A stretch of 64,000 nt of DNA from Prostheceraeus crozeri (taxonomy: Eukaryota > Platyhelminthes > Polycladida > Euryleptidae). Below are positions 49,027 to 58,472 of this stretch, piece by piece. The notes beneath the pieces are model-generated. The model saw only the letters and a program-made list of their open reading frames with translations. It had not been told where the DNA came from and did no database searches. The translations under genes were made by a program, and so were the position numbers. How positions within the stretch are numbered: the stretch's first letter is position 1; every line of letters begins with the position of its first letter. Where the stretch lies: the NCBI GenBank assembly GCA_907163375.1, contig CAJQUW010001420.1:62001-126000 (forward strand). Reading direction: 5' to 3'.

Positions 49027-49377
49027 ATGTCGGACGGACAATCAATGATCCTGAATTTTGATAACGTAATTGATTATATGTATATCTATCATAAACCATA
49101 TTCATCTTATGGGCATGTCTCGTCAGCTTTTGAAAGTTAGTTGTATTGATTTAACCTTATATGTAACAAAAAATCTTGAATTTGCAAGACAAAGTCTTTT
49201 CTTTTTAAAATTCCATCAAGGAAGTTTTCTGGCTGATCTACAAAGTATCGAAAGGACATATAATTGCTTAGAGCTATCAACTACAGTGGATAGCTTCATT
49301 TACAAATCAAAAATAAAAAGGAAAATAAAACTCACTGTGTTACAGGATTGATTGAAATTTTTTCTCCGTCCGACATA
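49027..49377. repeat. left subterminal repeats TATGTCGGACGGAC
   Basis: One copy at 49027-49039 and an inverted copy at 49365-49377 bracket ~330 bp. The flanking T run (TTTTTATGTCGG) is also mirrored. They are probably transposase binding sites, inferred from position. The frame at 49070-49351 between them has no recognisable domain. Confidence 0.75.
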
Positions 49378-49543
49378 AAAACCTCTGTTTTCTGACTACT
49401 GATTTGCTGGTCGTCAGCATCTCATGGAGGCTAAATAGAGGAAAGACGAGGCTGGATGTGACATCTACGGTAATGATAATGGCGTATATGCACACCGACC
49501 TTGTTGTATGAGAGAGTATGTAGACGTAGAGGATGTGTGAGGG

Positions 49544-49566
49544 CGTGTGTGTGTGTGCACACGCGC
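49544..49566. repeat. (GT)n / alternating purine-pyrimidine tract
   Basis: CGTGTGTGTGTGTGCACACGCGC lies ~35 bases before the transposase start codon. Confidence 0.85.
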
Positions 49567-52500
49567 ATTATTGCTACTGTTCAAGTATTGCTGACTCATG
49601 GGAGAGTCCTTAAATGACGTAGATGAAATCAATGACAAGCGGTATCAATTTCTTGTCATCGCCGGTGTGAGTCTGCGACGTTCATTTCGACGAATAGTAC
49701 CCTTCGTGATGGGACGACCGAAACTGAGCAGTACACTCACGAATTCTGAACGATGCAAACGGTACCGAGCAAAACACTCTGCGGTCTACAAAGTGAAGGA
49801 TGCAGAAAGAAAGCGGAAAGCTCGTAGAACTCATGAATTCGATTCTGACATTAACCAAGAGCGTCTACGAAAAGAAGCTGCTTCCAAGAGACGTCAGCGG
49901 GCAAGAAGATTTGCTAAAGATCATCAAGAGTTAACTGAAGGTGAGAAAATTAAGTTATCAAAATAAACAGACTTACAGCATGCAGATGCATGATGCAAGT
50001 TTAAGAAAACTTGTGTTTCATAGCCATTTAATCTTTTGTCTGTAATAGGCTTTATTTGCACATGCATAAGCGCGACCTATCAACAAGTGTGCATGTTGTG
50101 ACAACGCAGAAAACGTTTATAATTCCATGATTGTTTACATGCAGTAAGCTTATAGGCCAAAGCTGGTTGCAAAGTAAACAATATGTGGATTTGAAACCGG
50201 CATATATAGGCAGGGATACAGACTAACTACGAGTATATAGCAGGGGCATTATTTCTGTCTTAAAGACCTGTGTCGCCTGTTAACCTGTATTCGAATCTGG
50301 TCCCGCCATGCCGTCTAGCCAATGGCAAGTACGTTGCGTCCATGTAAAACATATTTTTCCTTTGGTTGAAATAACTTATAAGCTATTCGCTTTTACATGT
50401 ACAGTACACTGTATAGTGTAGATCTAGGCTGAATATAGGCTATAAATATAGGTGCATACGTTGGCTAACTAAAATAGACCTTGCAATATATTCTGCTTAG
50501 CAATTAGCCCATAAGTACAGTATTAGGACGCTCTAGGTACCTACACAAAATTTCATGTACTCGTAAGTATGCTTATCTGGTAGTTGTACGATAAACTTAT
50601 ATGCCCTACGCCTATGTATAGGTTAAGCGTATACTTTTTGGTTAGTAGATCAAGTCAAAGTATAAACACACATATCGGTATATATGGGTTTATCAATAGG
50701 CCTATCGATTCAATTGATAGTAGGGTCAATTATTTAATGGTATGCAGCATTTTCTAAACTTAGGCCTAGTATCATAATCATTTTCATTCATGAAGTAATT
50801 ATAGTATATCGTAGCCTCGTATATTGATAGGCATACAACGGCTAATGCTTTTGTGATACGTGACGACACGTAAATAGTTTTACAAAGTGCTTAGGGAATA
50901 AAATCAAGCTATAGAATATCTCATACGTTTACGGATGCATTGTGCTTAATATTATGTCGCTATCTGATTACGCATCTGACATTTATTTACTATTTCACTT
51001 CAGATATTCTCGCAGTGTTAGAATCAATATCACAACCAGCAGCCAGCTCCAACTCTCAGTCTGTAACTCCAGAGCCAGCATTCAAGCATAATTCCACAAA
51101 GATGCGCTGCCTTAAGAAAGCGGAGTCGACCTTACCAAGAAGTCCAAGGAAAAAGCAGGAGATTATTCAGACTCTATCAAGAAGCACCCCTCTGAAAGTT
51201 AAATTACCAATTAGAGGGCGAAAGTCTCACTTTCTTACTGTAGAGGAACGTAACTGGTTGGTCGAATTCTTAGATCGGACTGATATATCTCGGCAAACCC
51301 CAGGAAGGAAGGATCAAGTGTATATTGGAAAGATTGATGGTGTCAGCCAGTATACACAGAAATGGTACTTGCAGTGGACAGTCCGGGATCTGTTGGATAT
51401 CGCTAATGGCCAGGCTGAGCTCAATGATCGCATTGAAACATTTCCAGATAAATTCGATGGCAAGCACTTGACATTCCGCTTACTCTACCAATTTTTGGAA
51501 AGTAGAAAGGAATACAAATGGTTGGGTGACGTCAAGTATGAATCGTGTAGTCTGAGAAATATGCGAGAATATTCGCCTTCTTGTTATCGCAATCAACCGA
51601 AATGTAAGAAGTCCAGACAAATGCTTACCGTCCAATCCTAAAGCGATCGTGGAGAAATTTGCTTGTGAAATTTCGAATTTCAATTGCATGACGGGTAAAT
51701 GATATAATCTATAGTTTATATAAGATTGCAATTTCATATTTCATTTACTGTGATTTCAGGCGCCTGCGAAAATTGTCCATTTCTCAATATGACCGAAAAT
51801 GATTTCATACCTGGTGATTCGCTCTCATCTGACAGGGAAAGCTCTGGTAATGATGCAACTGGCGATGATACAAGGTCGGTAAGCGTACAGTTTTGGCAAT
51901 GGGTCAACGTTGACGGAAAGTCTACTAAAGTGAAACTGCAAAAAGATTGCTCTGACATGCATGTATTTTTGCACTCGAAAATCAATGAACTAAAACGTCA
52001 CATATTCGTAAAAAAATGAACAGCAAAAGGTGTATAATCAGTTGAAGCAGGATCTCTCTCCAGATGCAATCATAGTTCATGTTGATTATTCTGAAAGCTA
52101 CGACAATCGTCATCAAGATGAAATTCAGTCTGCATACTTTGGACACACGCAGTTCAGTATATTTACTGCAGTTGCATACAGTCGTAGCCCGTTAGATAAC
52201 GAGCTCAACAAAATCTGTTTTGCAATAGTTTCCGAAGCCAGCGATCATTCCAGAATTGCGGCTCATACTTGTACACAGCGCATCATAGATGAGGTAATTG
52301 CCCTGCATCCAAATCTTCAAAACTATGATAAGTTGGATGTACACATTTGGAGCGATGGATGCAGCGCTCAGTTTAGATCAAGATTTGTATTTCAACTTAC
52401 AACTGAGTTTACTGATAAATTCAATGTTACCCGCTACGATCATGAGCGCCATCATGGGAAGGGCTCCATGGACGGAATTGGCGGTTGCATAAAAAACGTT

Positions 52501-52739
52501 GTATACAGATCAGTTCTGTGTGGTCGCGAGATAATAAACACCACGTCTGATTTCGTTGAGTGTGCAAATCGGCTTGTAAAGAACATTCGTTGTCTTTACC
52601 TGCTCGAAGATGACATGCTTAAAGAGCCCGAGGGTAAAAACGCGCCATACTGTAGTGAGATGCAGATACTACAGGTACATATGCTCAAGCGATTAATAAC
52701 GAGAGCTGGCTTTCATTGCCTTCGATTTTTTAAAATTGC

Positions 52740-52753
52740 TTCTGACCAAGAGT
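52740..52753 (+). repeat. target site duplication, left copy
   Basis: TTCTGACCAAGAGT is repeated exactly at 57256-57269. Excising the region between them restores the transposase frame (SDQE-SFHDQW). Confidence 0.85.
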
Positions 52754-53223
52754 TCAAGGCATTGATGGCATGGGAGGGCAGACGCATTGCTAATCAGAAT
52801 AATAGAGTAAAAACGACCAATCTGCCAAAGGAAATTATCTGTATACGCAACATGTGTCGGAGAACCTGCTCCTTCATCAGGCGATCAATTTATGATTAAA
52901 AGACGCATGAAGATCGACATACCAGATAGATATCTCACACACCACTAACATAAAATCAATAGAACCGCAACTAGGACAGCATGCACTGAAATTGTCAAAA
53001 TGCGCAGAGACACATAGGTCAAATCAATGCAGCATTGAAAGTAGGCCTAATTGAAATACTGAGCCAGTCAGCCGGTATTAGAGATAAAACGAACGGTGGG
53101 CCTCCACGCCAACACCCTAAGCAGTCGACGAAGAATTGACTGCGCCGACTACTCAAAGTAGTGGAGAAGAGGCCCACCCAAACAGGCTTCGCTATAAATT
53201 ACCGCACTAATAATGAGTAAACA

Positions 53224-55003
53224 TCATATCAGAAAAAGACTATAGTCCACATATTCTTCACGATTATTCAAAGTGGGACAAGTATTGCTAATTTCAACGG
53301 CTTCTGCAATGCGACATCGAATTTCATTAGGATGAGAACTGATGATGGAAAATGAAAATATGTCACTAGGTGATTTTGAATGAGAAGACGCGTGCTTGAA
53401 AACACTTGTGGCTCTACTCGGTTGCAAATGCTCAGCCACTCTTTCGTGAAAGAATCGTGAAGTACTGCCGATGTAAAAAGCACCACATGCCTGACAAAGA
53501 CCTTTGTATACAACATTAGTTGCATTGCACAATTTAGGATCATTGATGATACATCTACGTCTAGAACAGCTCTTATAACGTTTGAATTTTCTCAATTGTT
53601 GAGAAATGTTGGGAGATGGTTGATTAACAACACGAATGTCGAGTCCTGATTTGGCGACTATTCGACGGAGCTGATAATTGAATCTATCATTTATGAAAGG
53701 AATTTTCATAATACAGGATTCGTTGAATTTGGGATTGCTGCGATTTCGGCGAGAATACTTTGCTCGTCTGGCACACTTATTTACATTCTGTAGTGAATAT
53801 CCATTATTCAATAATTTGTTGTGGATATGTTCATTGGCTATTCTTTTATCCATCGACGTGGAACTGAGGTTATCAACTCGTCGAAACTCCTCGATCATTG
53901 TATTTGATTTAACGGAAGATGGAAGAGATGACATTGAATTAATAAATATTCCTTTATTTGCGTCTTTGCAATAGAATTTATGTCTTAGATTGCCATTTGC
54001 TTCTATGTTAATGGCTGTGTCTAAAACAGGTAAGTATCCATCATCACCATTGGGAACGCACAATTCGAATTTAATTGTTTGATGCAGAGAATTCACTTGA
54101 GTCATCATCCTTGACAAATCCGTGTCATTATCGATGATTGCCACACAGTCATCAATATAACGTAGATACACCAATGGGTTGTTCAATGTTCTTTGAAAAA
54201 TAGTTGATTGCTCAAAATAATCCATAACAAGTATAGCGAGTATTGGTGATACTTTGGATCCCATTGCCAATCCTCTTTTGTGTCTAAAGAAACAACCTTC
54301 ATAATGAAAGGAATTGTTTCGTAGTACAAAAGTGAGGATATCAATCAGCGCATTTATTGGAATACCCCAGAGTTTTTGAATGCATTGTTCAATAATGTAG
54401 TAACCACGGAGATAGCCTCGTGTATATCAATGTTTGTGTAGAGGCCTACTACATCCAGACTTATGATCATTTTATTTTCCAATTGATCTTTAGTGAAAGT
54501 CTTCAAGGTAGACAATAGTTGGTAAGTGTTCATTAAATGGGCTGGAACATCATTGAGAAAATGTTTAAGAATGCTCATTAACTAAAATTCTGCCGACAGA
54601 AAATTAAACCGATTTAATATTCTGCCGGCAGAATGTTCAGCCGACTTAATGAACGACGGTATAACATCGAAACCGGCATAATATTCAATCGCTTTCGATG
54701 TTATACCGTCGTTCATTAAGTCGGCTGAATATTCTGCCGGCAGAATATTAAATCGGTTTAATTTTCTGTCGGCAGAATTTTAGTTAATGAACAGGCTCAA
54801 TGTTGTAGAGGAGCCAAGACATTCTCTCGAACGCGCTTCCAATACACGAAACGATAGGTCGAATAGATATATCACGCTTGTGAGTTTTCGGCAAATGATA
54901 AAATTGTGGAATAATCGAGTTCTTTGCTCTCAACTTGTTAGTTAATTGTTTGGGGAATATTCTAGATGCTCCCGCTGCTTCCTTCCACATTTGATTAATA
55001 CTC
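53224..55003 (-). mobile_element. Penelope-like RT / GIY-YIG, left copy
   Basis: On the minus strand: FYHLPKTHKRDISIRPIVSC (RT motif 2 region), SLDVVGLYTNI (catalytic Asp), RGLAMGSKVSPILAILV, and YLRYIDDCVAII (YxDD box, 54145-54159). Then comes a linker with a Cys-rich stretch and a GIY-YIG domain (VYKGLCQ..GAFYIGSTSRF) close to the C-terminus. A hairpin MITE at 54573-54792 splits the N-terminal part, and the frame is also shifted before the RGLAMG motif. This domain order is diagnostic of Penelope-like retroelements. It differs from the right copy by a handful of residues. Confidence 0.9.
54573..54792. mobile_element. 220-bp hairpin MITE in the left Penelope copy
   Basis: The ends G(C/T)TCATTAACTAAAATTCTG and its inverse form a nearly complete palindrome. 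Inside lie TTCTGCCGGCAGAAT, GCCGACTTAATGAACGACGG and a ~30-bp asymmetric centre. It interrupts the coding sequence between NIEP and ILKHF. There are no obvious flanking duplications. Confidence 0.85.
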
Positions 55004-55051
55004 GTCTACCTATGAAAAATTACCTTGTGATCCAACAGACAAAGACGAAAA
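55004..55051. other. 48-bp unique spacer at the palindrome centre
   Basis: This is the only stretch between the two arms without a mirror image. On the plus strand it reads in frame into the right copy (YEKLPCDPTDKDEKSINQMW), so it is Penelope coding sequence belonging to the right copy. The left copy is truncated 48 bp earlier. Confidence 0.8.
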
Positions 55052-56831
55052 GAGTATTAATCAAATGTGGAAGGAAGCAGCGGGAGCATCTAGAATATTC
55101 CCCAAACAATTAACTAACAAGTTGAGAGCAAAGAACTCGATTATTCCACAATTTTATCATTTGCCGAAAACTCACAAGCGTGATATATCTATTCGACCTA
55201 TCGTTTCGTGTATTGGAAGCGCGTTCGAGAGAATGTCTTGGCTCCTCTACAACATTGAGCCTGTTCATTAACTAAAATTCTGCCGACAGAAAATTAAACC
55301 GATTTAATATTCTGCCGGCAGAATGTTCAGCCGACTTAATGAACGACGGTATAACATCGAAAGCGATTGAATATTATGCCGGTTTCGGTATTATACCGTC
55401 GTTCATTAAGTCGGCTGAATATTCTGCCGGCAGAATATTAAATCGGTTTAATTTTCTGTCGGCAGAATTTTAGTTAATGAACATTCTTAAACATTTTCTC
55501 AATGATGTTCCAGCCCATTTAATGAACACTTACCAACTATTGTCTACCTTGAAGACTTTCACTAAAGATCAATTGGAAAATAAAATGATCATAAGTCTGG
55601 ATGTAGTAGGCCTCTACACAAACATTGATATACACGAGGCTATCTCCGTGGTTACTACATTATTGAACAATGCATTCAAAAACTCTGGGGTATTCCAATA
55701 AATGCGCTGATTGATATCCTCACTTTTGTACTACGAAACAATTCCTTTCATTATGAAGGTTGTTTCTTTAGACAGAAAAGAGGATTGGCAATGGGATCCA
55801 AAGTATCACCAATACTCGCTATACTTGTTACGGATTATTTTGAGCAATCAACTATTTTTCAAAGAACATTGAACAACCCATTGGTGTATCTACGTTATAT
55901 TGATGACTGTGTGGCAATCATCGATAATGACACGGATTTGTCAAGGATGATGACTCAAGTGAATTCTCTGCATCAAACAATTAAATTCGAATTGTGCGTT
56001 CCCAATGGTGATGATGGATACTTACCTGTTTTAGACACAGCCATTAACATAGAAGCAAATGGCAATCTAAGACATAAATTCTATTGCAAAGACGCAAATA
56101 AAGGAATATTTATTAATTCAATGTCATCTCTTCCATCTTCCGTTAAATCAAATACAATGATCGAGGAGTTTCGACGAGTTGATAACCTCAGTTCCACGTC
56201 GATGGATAAAAGAATAGCCAATGAACATATCCACAACAAATTATTGAATAATGGATATTCACTACAGAATGTAAATAAGTGTGCCAGACGAGCAAAGTAT
56301 TCTCGCCGAAATCGCAGCAATCCCAAATTCAACGAATCCTGTATTATGAAAATTCCTTTCATAAATGATAGATTCAATTATCAGCTCCGTCGAATAGTCG
56401 CCAAATCAGGACTCGACATTCGTGTTGTTAATCAAACATCTCCCAACATTTCTCAACAATTGAGAAAATTCAAACGTTATAAGAGCTGTTCCAGACGTAA
56501 ATGTATCATCAATGATCCTAAATTGTGCAATGCAACTAATGTTGTATACAAAGGTCTTTGTCAGGCATGTGGTGCTTTTTACATCGGCAGTACTTCACGA
56601 TTCTTTCACGAAAGAGTGGCTGAGCATTTGCAACCGAGTAGAGCCACAAGTGTTTTCAAGCACGCGTCTTCTCATTCAAAATCACCTAATGACATATTTT
56701 CATTTTCCATCATCAGTTCTCATCCTAATGAAATTCGATGTCGCATTGCAGAAGCCGTTGAAATTAGCAATACTTGTCCCACTTTGAATAATCGTGAAGA
56801 ATATGTGGACTATAGTCTTTTTCTGATATGA
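55052..56831 (+). mobile_element. Penelope-like RT / GIY-YIG, right copy
   Basis: The mirror of the left copy. The catalytic Asp motif SLDVVGLYTNI lies near 55590-55620, YIDD near 55896-55910, GIY-YIG (VYKGL...FYIGS) near 56541-56591, and the stop at 56831. The last 348-codon frame is intact from RGLAMG onward. It has the same MITE and the same frame interruption as the left copy, so the two derive from one already broken element. Confidence 0.9.
55263..55482. mobile_element. 220-bp hairpin MITE in the right Penelope copy
   Basis: Same element at the mirrored position. Its asymmetric centre is also reversed relative to the left copy, as expected if the arms were copied after the MITE had inserted. 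Confidence 0.85.
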
Positions 56832-57171
56832 TGTTTACTCATTATTAGTGCGGTAATTTATAGCGAAGCCTGTTTGGGTGGGCCTCTTCTCCACTACTTT
56901 GAGTAGTCGGCGCAGTCAATTCTTCGTCGACTGCTTAGGGTGTTGGCGTGGAGGCCCACCGTTCGTTTTATCTCCAATACCGGCTGACTGGCTCAGTATT
57001 TCAATTAGGCCTACTTTCAATGCTGCATTGATTTGACCTATGTGTCTCTGCGCATTTTGACAATTTCAGTGCATGCTGTCCTAGTTGCGGTTCTATTGAT
57101 TTTATGTTAGTGGTGTGTGAGATATCTGTCTGGTATGTCGATCTTCATGCGTCTTTTGATCATAAATTGAT

Positions 57172-57208
57172 CGCCTGATGAAGGAGCAGGTTCTCCGACA
57201 GATGTTGC
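57172..57208 (+). ncRNA. hammerhead-like fold at the Penelope 3' end, right copy
   Basis: CTGATGAAGGAGCAGGTTCTCCGACA has the hammerhead core CUGAUGA, a stem (GGAG/CTCC), and GACA where an active ribozyme needs GAAA. The mirrored left copy is at about 52846-52883 on the minus strand. Hammerhead motifs are known in Penelope-like elements. This copy looks degenerate. Confidence 0.4.
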
Positions 57209-57255
57209 GTATACAGATAATTTCCTTTGGCAGATTGGTCGTTTTTACTCTATTA

Positions 57256-57269
57256 TTCTGACCAAGAGT
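57256..57269 (+). repeat. target site duplication, right copy
   Basis: TTCTGACCAAGAGT, identical to 52740-52753. Confidence 0.85.
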
Positions 57270-57570
57270 CATTCCACGATCAATGGTATTCGAAGAATGG
57301 CTTGGAACCATGTGGGCATTTCGACGCCGCTCTTCCCTCAAATGATAATTGCGCCCTGTGTACCATTAGTGAAAATGGAAGAGATTGGATCAAATGTCCC
57401 CGTTGCGACCAATGGTTTCATGACGACTGTTTCTATAATGAATGATTGATTTCTTTTAGTACATTTTCAGATATTAGAGAAACAATGTTTTTCTTTGATT
57501 TTCCATGTACTCGTTAAATATAGCATGAGCTTACTTCAATTCATTGTGATAAATACATTTCAATCATTAT

Positions 57571-58449
57571 TATGTCGGACGGACACAAAACTTTTAAATT
57601 TGAAAATACTCCTTGCACGCATGAATTTCAATATGTATTGGTGTGTGTAATCGATATTTATTGTATTCTTATAGAAACGAATATATGCGGATTTGATTTA
57701 TTTGAATAACATCATTACTTATGCGGTATACAGTTTTTGGGTTTTTTGACGAATATATTTCGAGTGTATATAATCAACACAATTTTCATGTAGCCATAAT
57801 GCAGTGTGTATCATATTTGAAGAATGTTGTTGGACAAATAATTCAACTTGTAAAAAGCCGGACATTTTGGAGTATTACAACGATTTCCCCCATTTCATCA
57901 TTATTATGTCGGACGGACATAATTCTGTTATCAAGTAATTCTTTACCAAATTACGACTTTTATCGGACAGATTAGTTGTGATGGAAAGAGAAAGGTGCCT
58001 ACTAAATGACAGAAACAATTTTTAGTTGAATTTGAAAACTTCATTTTTTCATTGCAAAATGACCATCCGACTTTGTCCGTCCGACATATTTATTCGTTAA
58101 AGGCTTCGCGTTAAAGGAAATATATATTTGTATGGAAATTCTCGAATACTATACGCTTGCCCATGCCCCCACGTTGATGAAACATATCAAACTTTTGCAA
58201 TACGTGCAGTACTTTAGATAGGAAATTAATTTATATGAAAAAATCATAAACCTTCATTTTCTATCTCGTCCGTCCGACATAAATACTAATTCGATTTTCT
58301 CCAGAAAGATGTGTTATTTCCTGGGTTGATTAAACTAAAAATATAAAATGCCTATTCGTGATTAACGTTAAACAACCATAATTATGATCTAAATCGGATT
58401 CAGTTATTTTTTATCGTACCCGAAAGTACCAAAATGTCCGTCCGACACA
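57571..58449. repeat. right subterminal repeats TATGTCGGACGGAC (five copies)
   Basis: Plus-oriented copies lie at 57571-57585 and 57905-57918. Inverted copies lie at 58075-58088, 58268-58282 and 58436-58449. The last sits next to the right TIR. The frame 57721-57975 crosses one of them and is not supported. Confidence 0.8.
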
Positions 58450-58451
58450 AA

Positions 58452-58472
58452 AACTAATTTTGTAACAGACCC
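58452..58472 (-). repeat. right terminal inverted repeat
   Basis: Exact inverse of 48848-48868. Confidence 0.85.

Larger units (their letters stand above)
52754..57255. mobile_element. palindromic dimer of Penelope-like elements (head to head)
   Basis: The arms 52794-55003 and 55052-57261 are each 2210 bp and almost identical in inverse orientation, around a 48-bp spacer. The minus-strand element lies on the left and the plus-strand element on the right. Both are 5'-truncated at the centre. Each carries Penelope-type RT followed by a GIY-YIG endonuclease and then a 3' hairpin region. About 40 bp (52754-52793) beyond the left arm has no partner. The whole unit sits between 14-bp duplications, so it probably entered as one unit. 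Confidence 0.85.
49598..57445 (+). pseudogene. transposase of unassigned DDE-like superfamily, three exons, interrupted
   Basis: Exon 1 (49598-49940) encodes a basic region (MGRPKLSSTLTNSERCKRYR...). Exon 2 starts at 51004 and ends at 51694. A 65-bp intron follows, and exon 3 starts at 51760. Phases match at both introns. Exon 2 ends with a Cys cluster that continues into exon 3 (NFNCMTG-ACENCPF). The core has HVDYSESYDN, VHIWSDGCSAQF and HHGKGSMDGIGG, giving likely catalytic Asp residues in the first two. Exon 3 stops being transposase at 52753 and resumes at 57270 with SFHDQWYSKNG and a PHD-like finger CALC...CPRCDQWFHDDC, ending at 57445. Single-base frameshifts lie near 51555 (before CENIRLL) and in the A run at 52009-52017. 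Intact length would be about 730 residues. Related proteins occur as multicopy 'uncharacterized' genes in other invertebrates. I cannot name the superfamily. Confidence 0.72.
48848..58472 (+). mobile_element. 9.6 kb DNA transposon with 21-bp TIRs, carrying a nested Penelope dimer
   Basis: The left end GGGTCTGTTACAAAATTAG(TT) at 48848-48868 is an exact inverse of 58452-58472. Seven copies of TATGTCGGACGGAC lie between the ends, in both orientations and clustered near them. One three-exon transposase (49598-57445) reads left to right. Without the 4.5 kb insertion at 52754-57269 the element would be about 5.1 kb. I see no clear target duplication next to the TIRs. The transposase is frameshifted and interrupted, so the copy is dead. 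Confidence 0.8.

Noticed and set aside
55065-55271. Two short MWKEAAG-starting genes in opposite orientation (54784-54990 and 55065-55271)
   Set aside because: They are the truncated 5' ends of the two Penelope arms, not separate genes.
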